From: Talinum fruticosum
Lineage: Eukaryota; Streptophyta; Magnoliopsida; Caryophyllales; Talinaceae
DNA length: 64,000 nt
Direction: 5' to 3'
NCBI GenBank assembly: GCA_021018815.1
Contig: JAITYX010000066.1
Location: forward strand, 2,046,001-2,110,000
Each line of letters starts with the position of its first letter. Position 1 is the first letter of the stretch. Under the pieces are notes generated by a model that worked only from the letters and a program-made list of their open reading frames with translations, had not been told where the DNA came from and did no database searches. The translations under genes and the position numbers were made by a program. This document shows, piece after piece, positions 47,721 to 58,919 of the stretch.

Positions 47721-48064
47721 GCGCAGCTCTGTCAGCTGTTCACGTCGTTACCTTGGCAGTAATTCCAAAATACATTTTTTTAATAATTCGTTACCCTAGT
47801 ACAAAAAATTGTGAATGGATATACAAATCCAACATTCACATGTGTGACATTTACATTTGGCATTTACATATGCCGGCCACAAAGTACTCATCCAAGTTGG
47901 ATATACAAATCCAACATACATTTTTAAAATCATGAACAATCCAAACATATTTAAAACCAATTCACAAGTTCACAAAAACAACCATACAAAAGTTCACAAG
48001 AAACCATAAACATATGTGAAAAGTTTGCAAAATGTTCACCAATACACAAAAGCTCACAATGAAT

Positions 48065-49938
48065 TCAGGGTCCTCACTCTTCCTCTTCCTCATCCTCATC
48101 CTCTTCCTCTTGTGGTTGTACTAGTCGACGGTGAGATCCGGATGCTTGCTGAGATTTCATGAATTCGATGAAGCGTGCTATTGGCTCAACGAAACTGTCC
48201 ACCTTTTCTTTAAGCTGCCTATTTTCCAATCCAAGCACACGAGCATGCTCAATCCATTGATGTAACTCGAAGTTAAATTATGCACTGTTGCTCTCAAATC
48301 CGAGTCATCTAGAGTAGAAGCTTTCGGTGATTTGAAGGACATGGTTGGTTTTAAGTTTTTAGCCTTATATCCAAGTCCATAAATGCGACCTTTCCTGTTC
48401 GCATTGTCTTTGACCCACAACTCATGTTGTGAAGGGGTGGTGACGTGATCCTCAAAAGAGTTGGGGTCATTAGTAGAAGGTTGAGTGGGTTGAGTGTTTC
48501 GCAACTCTTCCTACTCTTTTTGAAACTTGTCCTGAATAATATATAAATATTTAAGGCATGTAACTATCACGAGGTTGTGAAAGAAAACCATATATTGAAA
48601 AATATGAAAATTGCATATATAAGTTAATTCACATAAAGGGCCTTGGATTTTTGGTCGACCCCTTCATCCTTTTTTGTTTTGTGGGTTCGTGAAAATAGTT
48701 GGGTCGGTAGAGGCTGAACTCCTTTAAGCTCCTTCATCTAAATACAAACTGGTGTTAGTATAGATTTAATTTACTAATATGAACATGTTAATAATTGCAT
48801 GCGTAATCACTAATAAAGGAGTATGTACCAATCGTTGCTTATGCTCCGTCATAGGGACTGAGCCACAAGTATGGAGCGATGAACCAAGTCCACCTTGATC
48901 AGCATGGCCGGATTTTATGAGCATGCTCACAGAACTTCTTGTAGTTAGCGGTTTCCCAATATTCTAACAACTCTCGCCAGTAGTTGTCCCCAACCATTTC
49001 GGCTTCTTCTTATTTTTCCTTACCTTCAACATGAAGTCCTTTAATCGATCACTTCCTTTCTTCTCAAAATTTCTTCTTATTTGGACTTCATCGGTTGGAG
49101 ACCAAGTGAAAAATTTCTGTATAAATGAAAAAGTAGTTTATAAGTTATAAAATTATAATATAATGCTCAAACATGCACAATAAGTCATTGTGTTATTTCT
49201 AATTCAGAAAACTAAAGATTTGTCATTAACTTGAACTTAGAAAACCACAGATCACGTTGTGATCAAGGAACTTTACCCCATGTAGGCCATGCTCCGTCAT
49301 ACTTGCTTTGGAAGATGTGGGAAATCGTGCCCACAACTTTATCAATGGGGAAGAACCTAATCAAGAAACATAGAAAACAGTTAGTTATCTATTCTACTAT
49401 TAAGCTTAATTTATTTTATTACTTATTATCACACTTACCCTTCACCATCCGGCTCGATCCGAATCTTTTCCCGACTGCTAGCACTACTTGATTCAAGGCT
49501 AGCATGCTCGTTGCCTGCATCGGTTGGCCCATCATTCGTAGGCCTTTGTGGTGGCCTTTGTTCGGCACTAACGTGGATGCGTGGTATGTTGGTCGTACCA
49601 TATTGGTTATATACGTACGTATTGGGCGGGTTTGAGTACATATGAGCGTGTTGAGAATATGGAGGGTTTGGGATGAAAGACCCACCCATTGGGCTTTGCA
49701 TGTGTGGGATGTTTAGAGGTTGGAAATAAGGAGGGTTGGGAATGAATGACTCGCCCATTGGAGTTTGGTTGTAAGGGAGTGTAGAGATAGTGCTCCACGT
49801 ACGGGAGACTGAAGGTTAGGAGGGTTTTGAGAGGGGGTAGAAGTGCGTACATCATTACCTTCACCATCAGCATCGACTTTTCTAACCCTTTCCCGAGTAG
49901 CTGATCTTTTCGACCTGCCTCTACCTCTCTCCATATTT
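48065..49938 (-). pseudogene. CACTA second protein (Transposase_24-type), broken
   Basis: The minus-strand start is MERGRGRSKRSATRERVRKV (ATG at about 49938), followed by a Pro/Asn/Ser-rich segment with a duplicated 'SFIPNPPY' motif (49758-49600). Next come EKIRIEPDGEG and, after a gap, a KYDGAWPTWGKVP-like segment (about 49300-49260). A TWSPTDE and RRNFEKKGSDRLKDFM-like region lies at 49110-49030, and LWVKDNANRKGRIYGLGYKA at about 48420. The C-terminus (about 48205-48072), read one frame over, is FVEPIARFIEFMKSQQ followed by an acidic run of about 12 D/E residues and a stop. These match the plant Ptta/En/Spm accessory transposase, which binds subterminal repeats. Frameshifts lie near 49600 and 48205. 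Likely introns separate the conserved blocks. Confidence 0.75.
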
Positions 49939-50164
49939 CCTAACATAAACAACATAAAAACATTATTAGTAAACATCCAACGGTTAAAGTGATTCAATAT
50001 AAAACAAAATATAAATATTAGTAAACATATAAACATGTAAGCGTTAGATATCAATATTCTTCTATTAAGAAATTACGCTTCAATTGTTTCACCTTCATTG
50101 CATTAATAAGAATTCATTTGATTACAACATAAATGAAAGTTATTCAATATAAAACAAACCAAAA

Positions 50165-50345
50165 AAAGAACATATTCAACTAGCCATCATCCTCATCATC
50201 AGTATCATCATCGTCTTCTTCACTATCCTCTTCGGCATCATTGAATATGAGATGTTATTCTTCCTCATCGGTGATGTTATCATCATTCCATTCACCTTCC
50301 TCATCTTCTTCACCATCCTCTTCTTATCCCAATAAACATTTCATT
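50165..50345 (-). pseudogene. Acidic tail, possibly the end of a deleted TNP2
   Basis: The minus strand reads GEEDEEGEWNDDNITDEEE, a stop, then an EEDSEEDDDDTDDEDDG-like run and a final stop. CACTA TNP2 proteins often end in acidic runs, and this piece sits directly upstream of the second gene, where TNP2 would end. The remaining TNP2 body is absent, so the assignment is tentative. Confidence 0.4.
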
Positions 50346-50799
50346 TCTAATTTCATACAACTAACCACTATTTATTAATAATTTGTCAAATGTTAAATAA
50401 ATTTATAAGTAAAACCACAAACAATTGCACATATATAAATCACAAATAACATTTACTTCAACTTCAACAATAATTTCCAACAAATATAACCCCATATACT
50501 TTAAACAACACAAATTTTATACATAAATAACATTTACTTCAACTTCAATAATAATTTTCAACAAATCTAACCTCATATGCTTTAAACAACACATTATCTA
50601 TATATAAATAACATTTATTTCACCTTCAACAATAATTTCCAACGAATATAACCTCACATACTTTAAACAACACAACATCTATACATAAATAACATAATTG
50701 CACATTTTTCTTTTCAAATTCATTCACAAACAACATTAATTTGCAACAAATTATATAAATTCATCAATTCGAAGTTAACTTATTAAAAACCCTAACTCA

Positions 50800-51110
50800 A
50801 ATAACAATCAACAAAACAATACCTTGCACTAGGCGGCGGCACGGGCGACGGCGGCGTCCTCTAGGCGGTAGCGATAGCGGCACAAGGGGCGGGAGCAACC
50901 AAGGAGAACTCACCCATCTTTGGCCTTCAAGTTCCTCACGCGACGGATGAAGGGCGGCGGATGGAAGGAGGGGCGGCCGAAGACGGCGGCGGCGGGCGAA
51001 CCAACCGTGGGAGGAGGTTGTCGATGGCTGGGCACTCTCGCTCACAATTTGCTCGGAGTGCTCTCTCTCTCTTCGCTTTCATTAATTCGGTCCGGCCAAA
51101 AGGCCGGATC
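50800..51110. other. GC-rich block inside the CACTA element
   Basis: A 'ggcggcg'-rich stretch with overlapping open frames on both strands. All are low in complexity (Arg/Gly-rich) and show no domain. It lies on the promoter side of the element and is probably its 5' leader. Confidence 0.45.
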
Positions 51111-51119
51111 TGGATTTAT

Positions 51120-51437
51120 TCGGCGTTAGCGACAGAACGATCCGTCGTCTGTTCTATCGCTAATAAAATTTTTTTATTAACGACGGAACATCGATGGAAT
51201 TTTCCGTCGCTAAAGACTAAATTAATATAATTAATTTTTTTGGTTTTCCTAGATCCGAAAATCCAAAATACCTGGCTACGGATTAGCGATGGAATGGCAA
51301 CGGATAGATCCTTTTTTCGTCGCTGTCCGACACGGTTGTCAATTTTTGTCGGTTTTGTCGTTGATTCCAGTCGCTATGTGGCGACGTAACCGTATTCGTC
51401 GCTAATTTCCATCGCTATTTAACAGTTTTGTAGTAAT
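51120..51437. repeat. Right subterminal array of TAGCGACGGA units
   Basis: Same unit as at 47490-47720, in both orientations (for example 'gttagcgacagaacgatccgtcg' near 51124 and 'cgtcgctaatttccatcgct' near 51397). It ends at the element's right terminus. Confidence 0.85.
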
Positions 51438-51441
51438 GATC

Positions 51442-52560
51442 CTCTGGACTTTTCCGGGTAACCTATAAAGTAACCAATAGTCGCCCAAGTATCCAATTTA
51501 TTTTCATATGGATTACATAAGCATGCTTTTGTTGGACAAGCCCGAACATAGAGGTGCCTTAGATCGGGTTTCCTGCCAGTCCATAACTCAAAAGAACACT
51601 TAGGAACCGCCTTACTAGGAACCCTGTTTAGTAAATATTCAACAGTTTTGAGAGCATGCATCCATAATGATGTAGGTAATTAGGACTTACTTGTGATACT
51701 CCTAACCATTTCTAATAATGTCTAATTTCGCCTTCCTGCAACACCATTTTATTGTGACGTTTCGGGCATAATATATTGTGCAAATATTTCGGGTTTCTCA
51801 AGGAACTTTGTAAATTGACCAAGACATTGTCCCATTTTGGTATATTTCCCATAATATTTACCACCTCTACCGCCTTCTTATCTAATTGTCTTTCAACGTC
51901 ATTGACATAAATCTAAAAGGTATCAACCGCTTGAGATTTTTCATTAAGCAAATAGATATAGCCATAATGGGAAAAATCATTAGTAAAGGTAATAAAATAA
52001 TTTTTCTCTAGCACAAGATGGAACGTCAAATGGTCCACAAATATCAGTATGTATAATTTTAAGAAGTTGTGTACTTCTTATGGCTCCTTTTTGCTATGTT
52101 TGGTTCACTTTCCTTTAATGCAATCTACACACACTCCTAGGTTAGTAAAATCCAATTGTCAAATGATTTTACTTTTCACCAATCTTTTTAAACTTTCATT
52201 TGATATATGGACTAAATGCTTATGCCACCAAAAAAAAAAACAGAATTCTCATTGTTGCAGGGATTCGGAGAAAGTATTATCAAGTTTTATTATTTAAACC
52301 ATCAAGAATACAGAACTAATCAAATAAGTATTCTTAAATAAACTTAAACATCCATTTTTAAACTTAAGAAAACCCAGCAACATCAAATTTTGAAAAAGAA
52401 GTCAAATTTCTAAAAATTGAAGGTACATAGAGAGTTTCGCATAGGTCTAGGCGATGACTTGTATCTAACACCAAACGATAAGTCCTTATGCCTTCAACTA
52501 GAGCTTTCATACGATTTCCCATGTATAAAAAATTTTCACTTGAGTTTATGGTCTAGATCG
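51442..52560 (-). pseudogene. Copia protease to integrase part
   Basis: This minus-strand part of the split Copia contains a degraded protease motif near 52610 (DCGATTHT, where Copia has DSGA). The integrase C-terminal half is MHALKTVEYLLNRVPSKAVP, then FELWTGRKPDLRHLYVRACP and TIGYFIGYPEKSRG (51661-51450). The CACTA insertion follows immediately. Between about 52500 and 51700 the integrase core is read only in short pieces. Confidence 0.8.
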
Positions 52561-53340
52561 TAAGAAATCCCTACATTATATTAGATGTATGAGTAGTAGC
52601 ACCACAATCGGGAGCCACCAAGTATTTAGGAACATCAACTAGGTTTGATTCAAAACAGACTAAAGTAGAATTACCTTTCATTTAGAACCAAGCCTTACAT
52701 TTCAGAAAGTCCTTCTAAAAGTGTCCTTTTTTATTACGAAGCGACACTTTAGTATTGTTTTGTCCTTCCTATCCTCATGTGAAACTTTAGCGAGGCTCCT
52801 TTATTTTCTTATACTTGTGAGACTTTACCTTAATAGCTCCTTGACCTATGAGGTTGACAGAATGACCACATTCATCTTGTTTCTTTAATCTCGCTTGCTC
52901 CTAAGTAAGCATAATGGACAATTCACTAACATTCCACATGCCTTTAAGACTATTGTAGTTAATTTGGAATGGTACATACTTAGGAGGCAAGGAGTTCATA
53001 ACAAACTATAGTAAGAAAGAGTCATTCACAGCCATCCCCAAGGTCTTTCGTCTTACCCCCAAGGTCTTTACTCTTGTTGCAATATTGGTCATGTCGATGA
53101 TATGCTCTTGCATGCTCTTCGATTCATTAAACTTCATGATTGTGAGCTCTATCATAAGAGTACCAACAAGCTGACTTGTCCACGGAACGGAGCTGTCTTC
53201 CACCAATTTAAGGAATTCTTTAGCATTTCTATTGGTGCAATAGTTAGTGTTGTTGACAATAATCATTCGCGTAAATATAAGGCTTAATTTGTTAGACCGT
53301 ATCCAATCTTTATGGTATAATATTTCTTCATCGGTGCTAG
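52561..53340 (-). pseudogene. Copia gag, C-terminal two thirds
   Basis: The minus strand reads NAKEFLKLVEDSSVPWTSQL, then MKFNESKSMQEHIIDMTNIA and VNDSFLL (53230-53006). After a frameshift come NSLPPKYVPFQINYNSLK (about 52990) and MLT.EQARLKKQ (about 52900). This is the UBN2-type gag of Tork/Ivana-like Copia elements. A damaged knuckle region with KGHF.KDFLKCKAWF lies at about 52710-52680. Its N-terminus is at 57764-57908, beyond the long-LTR insertion. Confidence 0.82.
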
Positions 53341-56300
53341 TGTAATGCCCGTAGTTTTATTTGAGGTGGTTAAATGAGTTAAATTAATTAATTAGTTTTC
53401 ATTAAATAAATTAGGTCGAATAACTAAAAGATATACGTGGATATATATTCGTAATTTTAATTACGCGAATTATTATTAGTTTGCGTAACTATAGTTAGTG
53501 AAATATATTATTTCCTTTCTCTTACTTTTTTGCCAAGATACATCTAAATAAAAACCCGAGACCTCTTATGTCACTTATTTGGGTTTAACCTAATTGATAC
53601 TTAAAGAAATAAAAAGAAAAAGAAAAAGGGCAAAGTAGATGTTGGCTTGTGAAAGAGATTAGTGGAAAGAGGGAATTGTTGTCCTTTATTGGTGAAGCCA
53701 TGTAGTAGTAAGAGTGGCTGGGGAGAGAGAGAGAATCGGAGAGGGGCACAAAATAGAGAGGAAGAGGAAGAAAGAGGGAAAGAGAAGGAGGCAGCGAGAG
53801 GTTGAGGCAAGCTGAGAGAGCAAGAGAAAAGCACATAACACGGAAGGAGAGTGAGGGGTTAGCGAGAGAAGCGAGTAGGAGAAGAACCAGGACCGGAGGG
53901 GAAGAGAGGACGAGAAATGGAGGGACTGAAATCGAGGAAGAGGAAGAGGAAGAGGAGGCCTGCGTGCCTCTCACATAAACGGCAAGAATGGCGGCCGGCG
54001 AGGCAGGGAGGTAAAGAGAGGGAACGAAAGAAAGCGGGGAGCGAGAGGAAGCAAGAGGTGAGAACTAGAGGAGAGGGGAGCGGACCAAACTAGAAACAAA
54101 GCGAGAGAGAGAACTTGAGAGGCTGGAAATCAGGAGACTTGAACCGAAGCGAGAAGAGAGCGAGAGACCCATAACCTAAAACAAGTACACAGAATGTGAG
54201 TGAGAGCAGAAGGGGTGCGCAGATAAGCGATTCAATCAATTCCTCAAACCCTAGAATTCGAGGTGGGTGGTCTTACACTCTAAATAGAAATCCAATTGAA
54301 TTTTATGAATATTGAATGTTTATATAATAGAATGAATTTATGAAATTGTTAGGGCAAAATTATGACATGACATAATCTAATTAAGTTAGTTTGCTAAGGT
54401 CTTATGGGTGATATGGAGATTTCAATTAGAAATTGAGGATAAAGAAATTGTAATTTTAGGCATGATTAGGAGCTAATGTTTCGGTTGAACCCTTAGGGAT
54501 TTTTGGAATTTTCTGCGTTGAGAGGTAATTATTAATATTGGGAAACAATGATTTGGAGTATAAAGCGGGAGTATAAGTTCATCATGATGGATGCATAATT
54601 ATTAAGGCATAGAAGTGGAAAACGGGTGATCGTTGGGCTAACTGGAGTTTAAAACATATCTAAATCCTTGAGATTAACTAAACTTGAAGGTAATCGAAAC
54701 TAAAGGAATTTGAGTGGTGAAATAAAATTAAAAGTTATATGGAAAAGTATAGGCAAGAAAGAGTTGTTTAATAATATAGAGACGTAATATGAGAATTTGA
54801 GGCAAAGATGACAATGTGGTAGGAGTTAGGACTTTTGAGTTAAGTTGTAACTATTTGTGGTTATTGTGGCTTAGAGGAGTTTTAGTTCCTAAGTTCGTTG
54901 TGCTTGACAATGAATTGAGTAGAATATGGATGAATATGAGTAGATGCTAAATCCTTCGGTGAATCCTTGAGTTAAGGTGCTAGCTTGGCATGTGAAATAT
55001 TAATATGGAGATGTTTCGACTTGATTATAAATAATGCTCAAAAGTTAGTTTTGAAAAGAGTCCAAATGTTTACACAAAACAATACTTGAGTACGATTCTC
55101 GATAACTGCTTTTCAAACTTGAAATATGTTCTAATGAAATGAATGTAGAGGGGTGGCACGTGGTATCATGCCTTCTATGGTGTTAAACTGATTGAGAAAC
55201 CGAATTTGGAAGGGTGGCACGTGGTACTATGCCTTCTAATGTGTTAGACTGATTTGAGAATGTTTGTTTGAAACGACTTAATGAATGTATTTTCATTGTT
55301 TTGAATCGACTTGACCAGGATCGTTTAGCATACGGAAGAGTTCTAACTGGTGTCCTTGTGCTGTCGGGATGCCCGATCGGAGACTTCCGCGAAGGGTTCT
55401 AATAGGGGTCCTTGTGTATCGGGATGCCCGGCTAGAGACTTCCTAGAAGATAGGTCTCGAGAGCCTTTATTCGGGCGCGCCTCGGTAACTATGAAGTACT
55501 AGTTCGAGTCCGTAAAGCCTAGAATGTTGATTTAGATCCAATTAGTCGTTAACGATTTTGAAACTCTGTTTTAAAGACTGGAATGTTATAATGATAAGAT
55601 GCAAGGAATTTCCCTGGAAAGATATTGAGCTTCTTACTGAAAGTATTTGAAAGAAAGTGTTGGTGGTTGCACCACTTTATTTAAAGTTGATTAAACCATT
55701 TACAACTCCAAGGAATTTCATTAATGAGTATTTATGTTATCATCATGCTATTCTTATTTTCTTAATGATTACTAACGGTAGTATGTGTGAAGAACTTTTT
55801 GTTTTAAGAGTAGAAGACTCTCCACTGAGAGGATTGGTGCACACCCCCAACATATCCCTTCCCCACTTGTAGGTACTCTCTCAGGTGGCATGTCTCGTAC
55901 TTTAGAATATACTAAACTCCTATGTGTTGGTTGTCTGTTTGCTTGATTACATTTCCGAGTGGCACAAGTTGTTGGCTTGCATTCCATGTAATTCTAAGTG
56001 TTGTAACTTGTAACTAAGTTCATATAGTTTGTATTAGCCATATCATGACCCATTTAGATTGTTAAATCTTAATGCACTTTGGTTGGTGTTAAACCTCATT
56101 TTTGTCGAGTTTTAAGGCATTATTTAACCCAATTTCATGATGATTTCAATGATATTTATTTAGTTTTGGGTTAGATTCTGCTCCTTTTCTCTTTATCGTC
56201 ACCTAAGCTCGTAAATCTCTTTATTTCAGGTTTTTGGGCTTAAATTCGAGAGATTCAAGACAAAATTGATGAAAAGCGATCAAGAGGAGAGTTCGGGCCC

Positions 56301-57758
56301 AAGAGGAGGCAAGGAAGAAGCCTCAAGCACATCAAAAGACCTTGCACGACCCCCTGTGTGAAGCTGCACGGCCGTGCGGATCATCGAGCGAAAGACTCGA
56401 AGTGAAGGAGGTTCGCACAGCCCCTGTGCGGAAGTTGCACGGCCATGCGAAATGGGCACAGAGCATAGAAGCTGCGGCAATTTTCGCACGGTACCCGTGC
56501 GACTTTCACACGGCCGTGCGGATACTGTTACGGCGATTATTTAAGTTTCCTAATTGTATTTGTTGAGGGATTCTATTTCATAATTTTAGGATTTTAGCTA
56601 GGGTTTTCGAGAGAGCTCGAGAGGAGACTCAAGAACACTCTTTATTGTTCATCTACTTCAAGTTTTTATGATTGAATTGCATCAAGTTTTTCATTCGGTA
56701 ATCGTAATTTCTTCTCTTTATCTTTTCTTTACACTTTCTCTTCGTTTCTCTATGGCTATTTTCCCCAATCTCTGTCAATTGTTTAGTATCATATTTAGGG
56801 GCTAATTTCTTTACTTAGGTTGGGATTGATCCCTATTATGCCTTGATAATCATGAATTGAGTACCAATTGGGTTGTTCTATGCTTTTTAGGTTAGAATTC
56901 ACTTCGTTCATCACTCTTTCATTGATTGCCTCGAGAGAGGACTCATATGCTTTTATTAGGGTTTTGTGGAACATCGAAAGATGAAAACTTACCTAGAATG
57001 ACGTTGTGAACGATTAGAACTTTGATATGAAAATAATTAAGGTTTTAATTGGGGGTTGTGAGATGCATTCGTTGTGATTTTGCCCTTTATTAATCCCATG
57101 AAAATAGGTGATTAGATTGTGCAAGATTAGTCTTTGACCTTCGAAAGTAGACGAAGATAGGCTTAATTGGTGTCTCCCTCTTCTAAACTATTAGCATAGG
57201 CAAATCTCAAACGGTATTCGATTTTGGTTTCGAGCATATTAGTGTGATTAATCCCAATCTAAGGCTTTTTATTCATCGGTTTCTCCTAGTTATTTTGTTA
57301 TTAGTTGATCCAAAAACCAAATCATTGTCGAACCGAGTTTTTACCTAGATTAGAGTTTTTAGGTGGATTTAGTATTTGAAAACGAGTTCCTTGTGGACAC
57401 GACCCGTACTTGCCGGTTCCTAACTACAGCTACACCGTGCACTTGCGGTATAATATTTCTCTCAACAGCTTGGACTTCGGCGTCCGCCCGTTGAGTTGTG
57501 TACTTCGAGCATATGGCTCGTTGAGTTATATTGTGGTTTTTATGCAGAGTTTTAAGGATTTAAGCTTAAGGAATAGGTCATATTACAAATGAAACACTCG
57601 CTGAAATTTTTAGAAAATTTTAAACTAAAATAGAAATTACCTTTATTACCTTTAAGTTGGAATTAAAAAAACCAAGTCGACATCTTAAGTAGCCTTGGGA
57701 GTTCATTTTGAGGAACTCGACGGTGCAATACTCCTAAAGTGGGTTTGAGGGTGTTACA
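53341..57758 (+). mobile_element. Solo LTR related to the LARD-like family, with a nested LTR
   Basis: It starts TGTAATGCCCGTAG and ends GGGTGTTACA. Flanks are gctag (53336-53340) and actag (57759-57763), a 5-bp duplication with one mismatch. The start ('gttaaattaattaattagtttt.attaaataaattagg') and end ('aactcgacggtgcaatactcc') resemble the sense strand of the LTR at 18959-22333, so it is a related but diverged family in the opposite orientation. A purine-rich tract (about 53600-54230) is the equivalent of that LTR's CT-rich tract; frames there (53585-53974) are low-complexity. No internal region is present. A second LTR (56087-57467) is inserted inside. Confidence 0.75.
56087..57467 (+). mobile_element. 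Athila/Tat-like solo LTR with CACGGCCGTGCG palindromes
   Basis: It begins TGTTAAACCTCATTTTTGTC and ends TTTCTCTCAACA. It carries a GC-rich block (56280-56530) with several 'gcacggccgtgcgg' palindromes and variants (gcacgaccccctgtg, gcacggtacccgtgcg). A 'tagggttttcgagag' leader and a 'cttgtggacacgacccg' motif follow. These are LTR features of Athila/Tat-type Ty3 elements. Flanks are ggttgg and gcttgg, a possible but imperfect target duplication. No internal sequence remains. Confidence 0.6.
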
Positions 57759-57763
57759 ACTAG

Positions 57764-57910
57764 TGTCGGTAATATTAGTAGATTTTTCAGCTAATATCAG
57801 TAATATTAGTAGGTTTTTTTTTTCTAAAAGTGTCAAGTCAAGATCCAACACACCTAAGTGGAAGTTGACTTGTTCCCTCCATGTAGAAAACTTTAGACTA
57901 TTGAACATGG
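57764..57910 (-). pseudogene. Copia gag N-terminus
   Basis: The minus strand reads NMFNSLKFSTWREQVNFHLG, then VLDLDLTLLE and ITDTS. This matches the start of Copia gag (F.G.N...W...V...L...DLD..L). It continues into 53340 (EEI.YHK.W.RSN-like) once the solo LTR is removed. It supplies the missing beginning of the gag piece at 52561-53340. Confidence 0.8.
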
Positions 57911-58919
57911 TAAGAGATGAAGCATGTCAATGAAGTGAAACAACTTTAATAAATAATAAATACTCATTAATAAATAATTACATAATTGAGTCATATGGCT
58001 AAAACATTAAAGTATATTATAATTTCCTTTGGGTAGATTCTACAATAGACACTTACGGTGCAAATGACATCAATAATTTCATGAGATAATTGATAAAGTC
58101 AAATCCACATACTATCTTTGGATATACAAATAAACTTGACCAAAATATTATTTTACCTCTATTATATCCCTAATCATAAAAATGATAAATTACCTTTAGA
58201 TAAATCCTAAAATTTTAGTGATCAATGTGGTCATTGATCCATTTAATTTCAAGAATTGGCATTTCATTAGTATTAATTATGGATAAATGACTACGTTATT
58301 TGTGAATCATGATATGTATTAATCACATCAGTTTGGTCACTTTCGTGAGCATCAAATTGAAGTAATTTCATGACAGCCTTAGGTTTCATCGACCAATTAC
58401 ACAAATAAATGAATGTTATATTAGAATAATAAAAAATACTAATCATGGTTGTAGTAATAGATATCATTAATCAAAGCATCAATAGTCAATAGTCAATGAA
58501 ATTATTCAATATCATGCTGCTAACCTAATTTCATCAATATTCTAATAAGCCAAGGAAACCTAATTCTTTTTTCTTTCATTAATAATCTAATAGCCAATTT
58601 AAAGACATGCTTAATCGACAAGAATAAAACATTGCGAAGATCAGTAGCATAAGAAATATTTAATTCGTAAAAGCACATCAATATTTCATTCATGCTGATT
58701 ATTAATGATACGAAGGAAGTAATTCAATCAAGAATGAATCACTTAATAATTATAGGAGAGAAAAGAATTCAATTGTTAATCAATCAGTTATCAATAATCG
58801 GACAAATTAATCAGAGAGTGGAATTCAATCAAGATCAATCACATAATAATAATTAAAGAAATTATAAGTTCACGACGCATGGCTCATATCACATGTAAAT
58901 CTTAATACACAAGGTTTAT
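57911..58919 (-). other. Copia 5' leader or LTR 3' part
   Basis: AT-rich DNA between the first similarity to the other LTR (from about 58930) and gag. It probably contains the rest of the 5' LTR and the primer site, but no tRNA-Met match was found by eye and no coding domain is present. Confidence 0.4.

Larger units (their letters stand above)
47468..51438 (-). mobile_element. CACTA element with Transposase_24 gene
   Basis: Left end TTCTACTAGAAAATAG; right end on the minus strand CATTACTACAAAACTG, a degenerate CACTACAAGAAAA-type end. The 3-bp duplication ATC (47465-47467 and 51439-51441) is perfect. Removing the element restores the Copia integrase reading (SRG-Y-RF). Long subterminal arrays of 'tagcgacgga' lie at both ends. 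The TNP2 gene is missing apart from a possible acidic tail, so this is an internally deleted 4.0-kb copy. Confidence 0.88.

Noticed and set aside
50797..51230. Arg/Gly-rich frames on both strands
   Set aside because: GC-rich leader of a CACTA element; the frames overlap on both strands and end in the subterminal repeats.
53585..53974. 129-codon Ser/Leu-rich open frame on the minus strand
   Set aside because: Antisense of a GA-rich LTR tract, low complexity, in the place equivalent to the CT tract of the related LTR.
56280..56530. A CRISPR-like array from repeated gcacggccgtgcg
   Set aside because: Repeats are short palindromes with irregular spacing in a plant LTR; no array structure.
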